Shown here one piece after another: positions 62,435 through 64,000 of a DNA stretch of 64,000 nt. Source of the stretch: Balneola sp. MJW-20 (GTDB lineage Bacteria; Bacteroidota; Rhodothermia; Balneolales; Balneolaceae); the NCBI RefSeq assembly GCF_040811775.1, contig NZ_JBFNXW010000001.1:1426001-1490000 (forward strand), given 5' to 3'. Each line of letters opens with the position of its first letter. Position 1 is the stretch's first letter. A program made the position numbers and the translations under genes. The notes beneath the pieces were generated by a model. It did not search any database. It was not told the DNA's origin and saw only the letters and a program-made list of their open reading frames with translations.

Positions 62435-64000
62435 ATGAAAGTTTTCAACCAATTACTGCTTTTGGGTGGAATTTTTATGTTTGCAGCTTGCTCTGCATCC
62501 CAAACAGCCATTCAGAATGATGTTAAAGAAGTTTTTATAGAACCCGAAAGGCCGGTCCCTAATCCGGTTGAAGAACCAGCAAGTGTTCTGAGAGCTATTG
62601 AACGAGGCACCCGTACCTTTGAGGGTAAACCAGGAGTGAATTACTGGACCAACTACACGGATTATGAATTAAATGCACTCCTGTCCCCTCAGGATACCAT
62701 GCTTTACGGGAATGCAACCATCACTTATACCAACAATTCACCTGATACTCTCAGGTTCATTCTGCTTGAACTTGCACAGAATGTCCATAAAGAAGGCATG
62801 CCTCGAAAAGAGCAGGTTGAGATCACCGGCGGGGTAAGCCTGGATAAAGTATCAGCCGAAGGAATGGAGCTCAAAGTAGTAAACCGAATGCAGCCGGGCT
62901 ATGTGGTAGACGGAACAAACATGATCGTGATCCTCCCTTCCCCCCTTATGCCGGGTGAGTCGAGCGTTATGGAAATTGACTGGAATTTCAAGATCCCACA
63001 GTCTGGAGCAAGCGGCCGCATGGGTTATTCCAGGGATAATCTGTTTTATATCGGGTACTGGTATCCTCACGTAAGAACCTATGACGATGTTGAAGGCTGG
63101 TTTGGAGACCCCTTTGTTGCTGGAGCAGAATTCTATCACGGATTCGGAGATTATGACCTTACCATCACCGCTCCTGAAGAATGGCTGGTTATGGGAACAG
63201 GTGAGTTCTTAAATCCTGAAGAAGCCCTTGAGGATGAGATCGCAGCAAGATATATGAAAGCCGGAAATACGGACGAAGTGGTCACCGTGGTTTCAGAAAA
63301 TGACTTTGGCAATGTAACACGTTCCACAGAAGACGGAACCATGACCTGGAGGTTTCGTGCAGAGAATGTGAGAGATGTGGCCTTCAGTGCAACCAAAGAA
63401 TCACAGTGGGATGCTAGCAGAACTCCGGTTGGTGATCTGAACAATGACGGGCAAATGGATTACAGCCGTATCAATGCTTTCTGGAGAGATTCAGCCCCGT
63501 TATGGAAAGATGGTGCACGCTATACACAGCATGCCATCAAAGCACTTTCTGAATACACTGATTTCTCCTACCCATGGCCGCATATGACTTCGGTTGAAGG
63601 AGCCGGAATTATTGGAGGTGGTATGGAATTTCCAATGATGACCGTGATCGGGGGATATAACGGACGACCAACACAGGCACTATATGATGTGATCGCCCAT
63701 GAACTGGCTCACATGTGGATCCCTATGATCGTGAGTAATAATGAGCGTCGCCGAGCCTGGATGGATGAAGGTTCCACTACTTTTCATGAAGCTCAGGCCC
63801 GAAAGGATATCTTCCCGGAGAACTTCAACCGGCTGAACGAGTTTGCCGGTTACCTGCAGATCGCCGGCAGTGAATTCGAAGGTGAGATCATGAGACGGTC
63901 CGACTACCACTATCCGGGTCCGGCATATGGAGTTGCCTCCTATCCAAAACCGGCAACGATCCTGTTCGCCTTAGAAGGAGTGCTTGGAGAAGAAACTTTC
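62435..64000 (+). CDS. M1 family zinc metallopeptidase lipoprotein (partial, cut by window end)
   Basis: The reading frame is open from 62435 to the window end (522 codons). The leader is lipoprotein-like (FMFAACSASQ, Cys at residue 19). The N-terminal beta-saddle domain covers about 75-290. The catalytic domain then shows EGAGIIGGGMEFP (equivalent of GAMEN), and HELAHMW with His422, Glu423 and His426. The third zinc ligand is Glu445 in WMDEGSTTF, exactly 19 residues after His426, as in the M1 motif. It should remove N-terminal residues from peptides. The C-terminal ARM-like domain is beyond the window. Confidence 0.93.
   Translation, partial: MKVFNQLLLLGGIFMFAACSASQTAIQNDVKEVFIEPERPVPNPVEEPASVLRAIERGTRTFEGKPGVNYWTNYTDYELNALLSPQDTMLYGNATITYTNNSPDTLRFILLELAQNVHKEGMPRKEQVEITGGVSLDKVSAEGMELKVVNRMQPGYVVDGTNMIVILPSPLMPGESSVMEIDWNFKIPQSGASGRMGYSRDNLFYIGYWYPHVRTYDDVEGWFGDPFVAGAEFYHGFGDYDLTITAPEEWLVMGTGEFLNPEEALEDEIAARYMKAGNTDEVVTVVSENDFGNVTRSTEDGTMTWRFRAENVRDVAFSATKESQWDASRTPVGDLNNDGQMDYSRINAFWRDSAPLWKDGARYTQHAIKALSEYTDFSYPWPHMTSVEGAGIIGGGMEFPMMTVIGGYNGRPTQALYDVIAHELAHMWIPMIVSNNERRRAWMDEGSTTFHEAQARKDIFPENFNRLNEFAGYLQIAGSEFEGEIMRRSDYHYPGPAYGVASYPKPATILFALEGVLGEETF

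Noticed and set aside
1..64000. tRNA, rRNA or insertion sequences
   Set aside because: All gaps above 100 bp were read on both strands; no cloverleaf with a T-loop GTTCGA-type core next to matching acceptor arms and no transposase frame was found.

Overview
The window is a 64 kb chromosomal piece of roughly 44% GC. It is densely coded, with short gaps and no rRNA, tRNA, phage or insertion sequence that I could find. It looks like a free-living, didermic, largely aerobic heterotroph of the Bacteroidota/Balneolota type. The reasons are a TonB-dependent receptor with a carboxypeptidase-like N-terminal domain, many Sec or lipobox leaders on hydrolases, mostly weak Shine-Dalgarno sites, promoters that resemble TTTG-N19-21-TAnnTTTG, a bacillithiol-type YtxJ protein, and pyruvate:ferredoxin oxidoreductase beside acyl-CoA dehydrogenases. 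Placement in Balneolaceae is an inference from gene content, not a proof.

Layout. 0.1-8 kb: a secreted protein of unknown role, OxyR, a TerC/Alx transporter, an exported amidohydrolase, and a ligase-associated exonuclease with its ATP-dependent DNA ligase. 7.4-13 kb: an RND efflux pair and a helix-hairpin-helix glycosylase-like protein. 13-18 kb: NifJ overlapping a dihydroorotate-dehydrogenase-like protein. 18-24 kb: a beta-propeller lipoprotein, a GH20 hexosaminidase, GroES-GroEL and RsmA. 24-32 kb: a 7TM-HD phosphohydrolase, XerD, gamma-glutamyltransferase, MtnA, YtxJ with a small membrane protein, and a UPF0173 hydrolase. 32-38 kb: S1/P1 nuclease, S10 carboxypeptidase, a cold-shock gene with a long structured leader, a saccharopine-dehydrogenase-like protein and an M28 peptidase. 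37.9-41.5 kb: an Nramp-pxpABC 5-oxoproline operon. 41.5-52.4 kb: DUF1801, CBS, patatin, metallo-beta-lactamase fold, methyltransferase, TonB receptor, FMN reductase, ammonium transporter, RarA and a fatty-acid desaturase. 52.8-64 kb: two acyl-CoA dehydrogenases, a metallo-beta-lactamase fold hydrolase, a giant coiled-coil membrane protein, a haem-binding protein, DinB, an alpha/beta hydrolase that lacks its nucleophile, a receiver domain, and an M1 peptidase cut by the window end.

Themes. Most genes are housekeeping, stress handling (OxyR, YtxJ, GroESL, Csp, RarA, ligase/exonuclease) and scavenging of peptides, amino sugars, nucleic acids and fatty acids.

The most unusual signal is not a gene. 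At least a dozen short noncoding stretches, mostly just after stop codons, are degenerate tandem arrays with a strict 7-bp period. The unit words differ between arrays (GACCNNN, ATTCNNN, AGTACTN, ATACTGG, AAATTAA, NNNCTTC). In the richest case, 20737-21089, the word changes from one family to another without losing register. Some arrays run into genes and supply their last codons or part of the stop codon. Other regulatory signals are a 13-bp long-range pairing in the cold-shock leader, an exact LacI/CcpA-type operator at the start of an acyl-CoA dehydrogenase transcript, and a marked excess of GATC.
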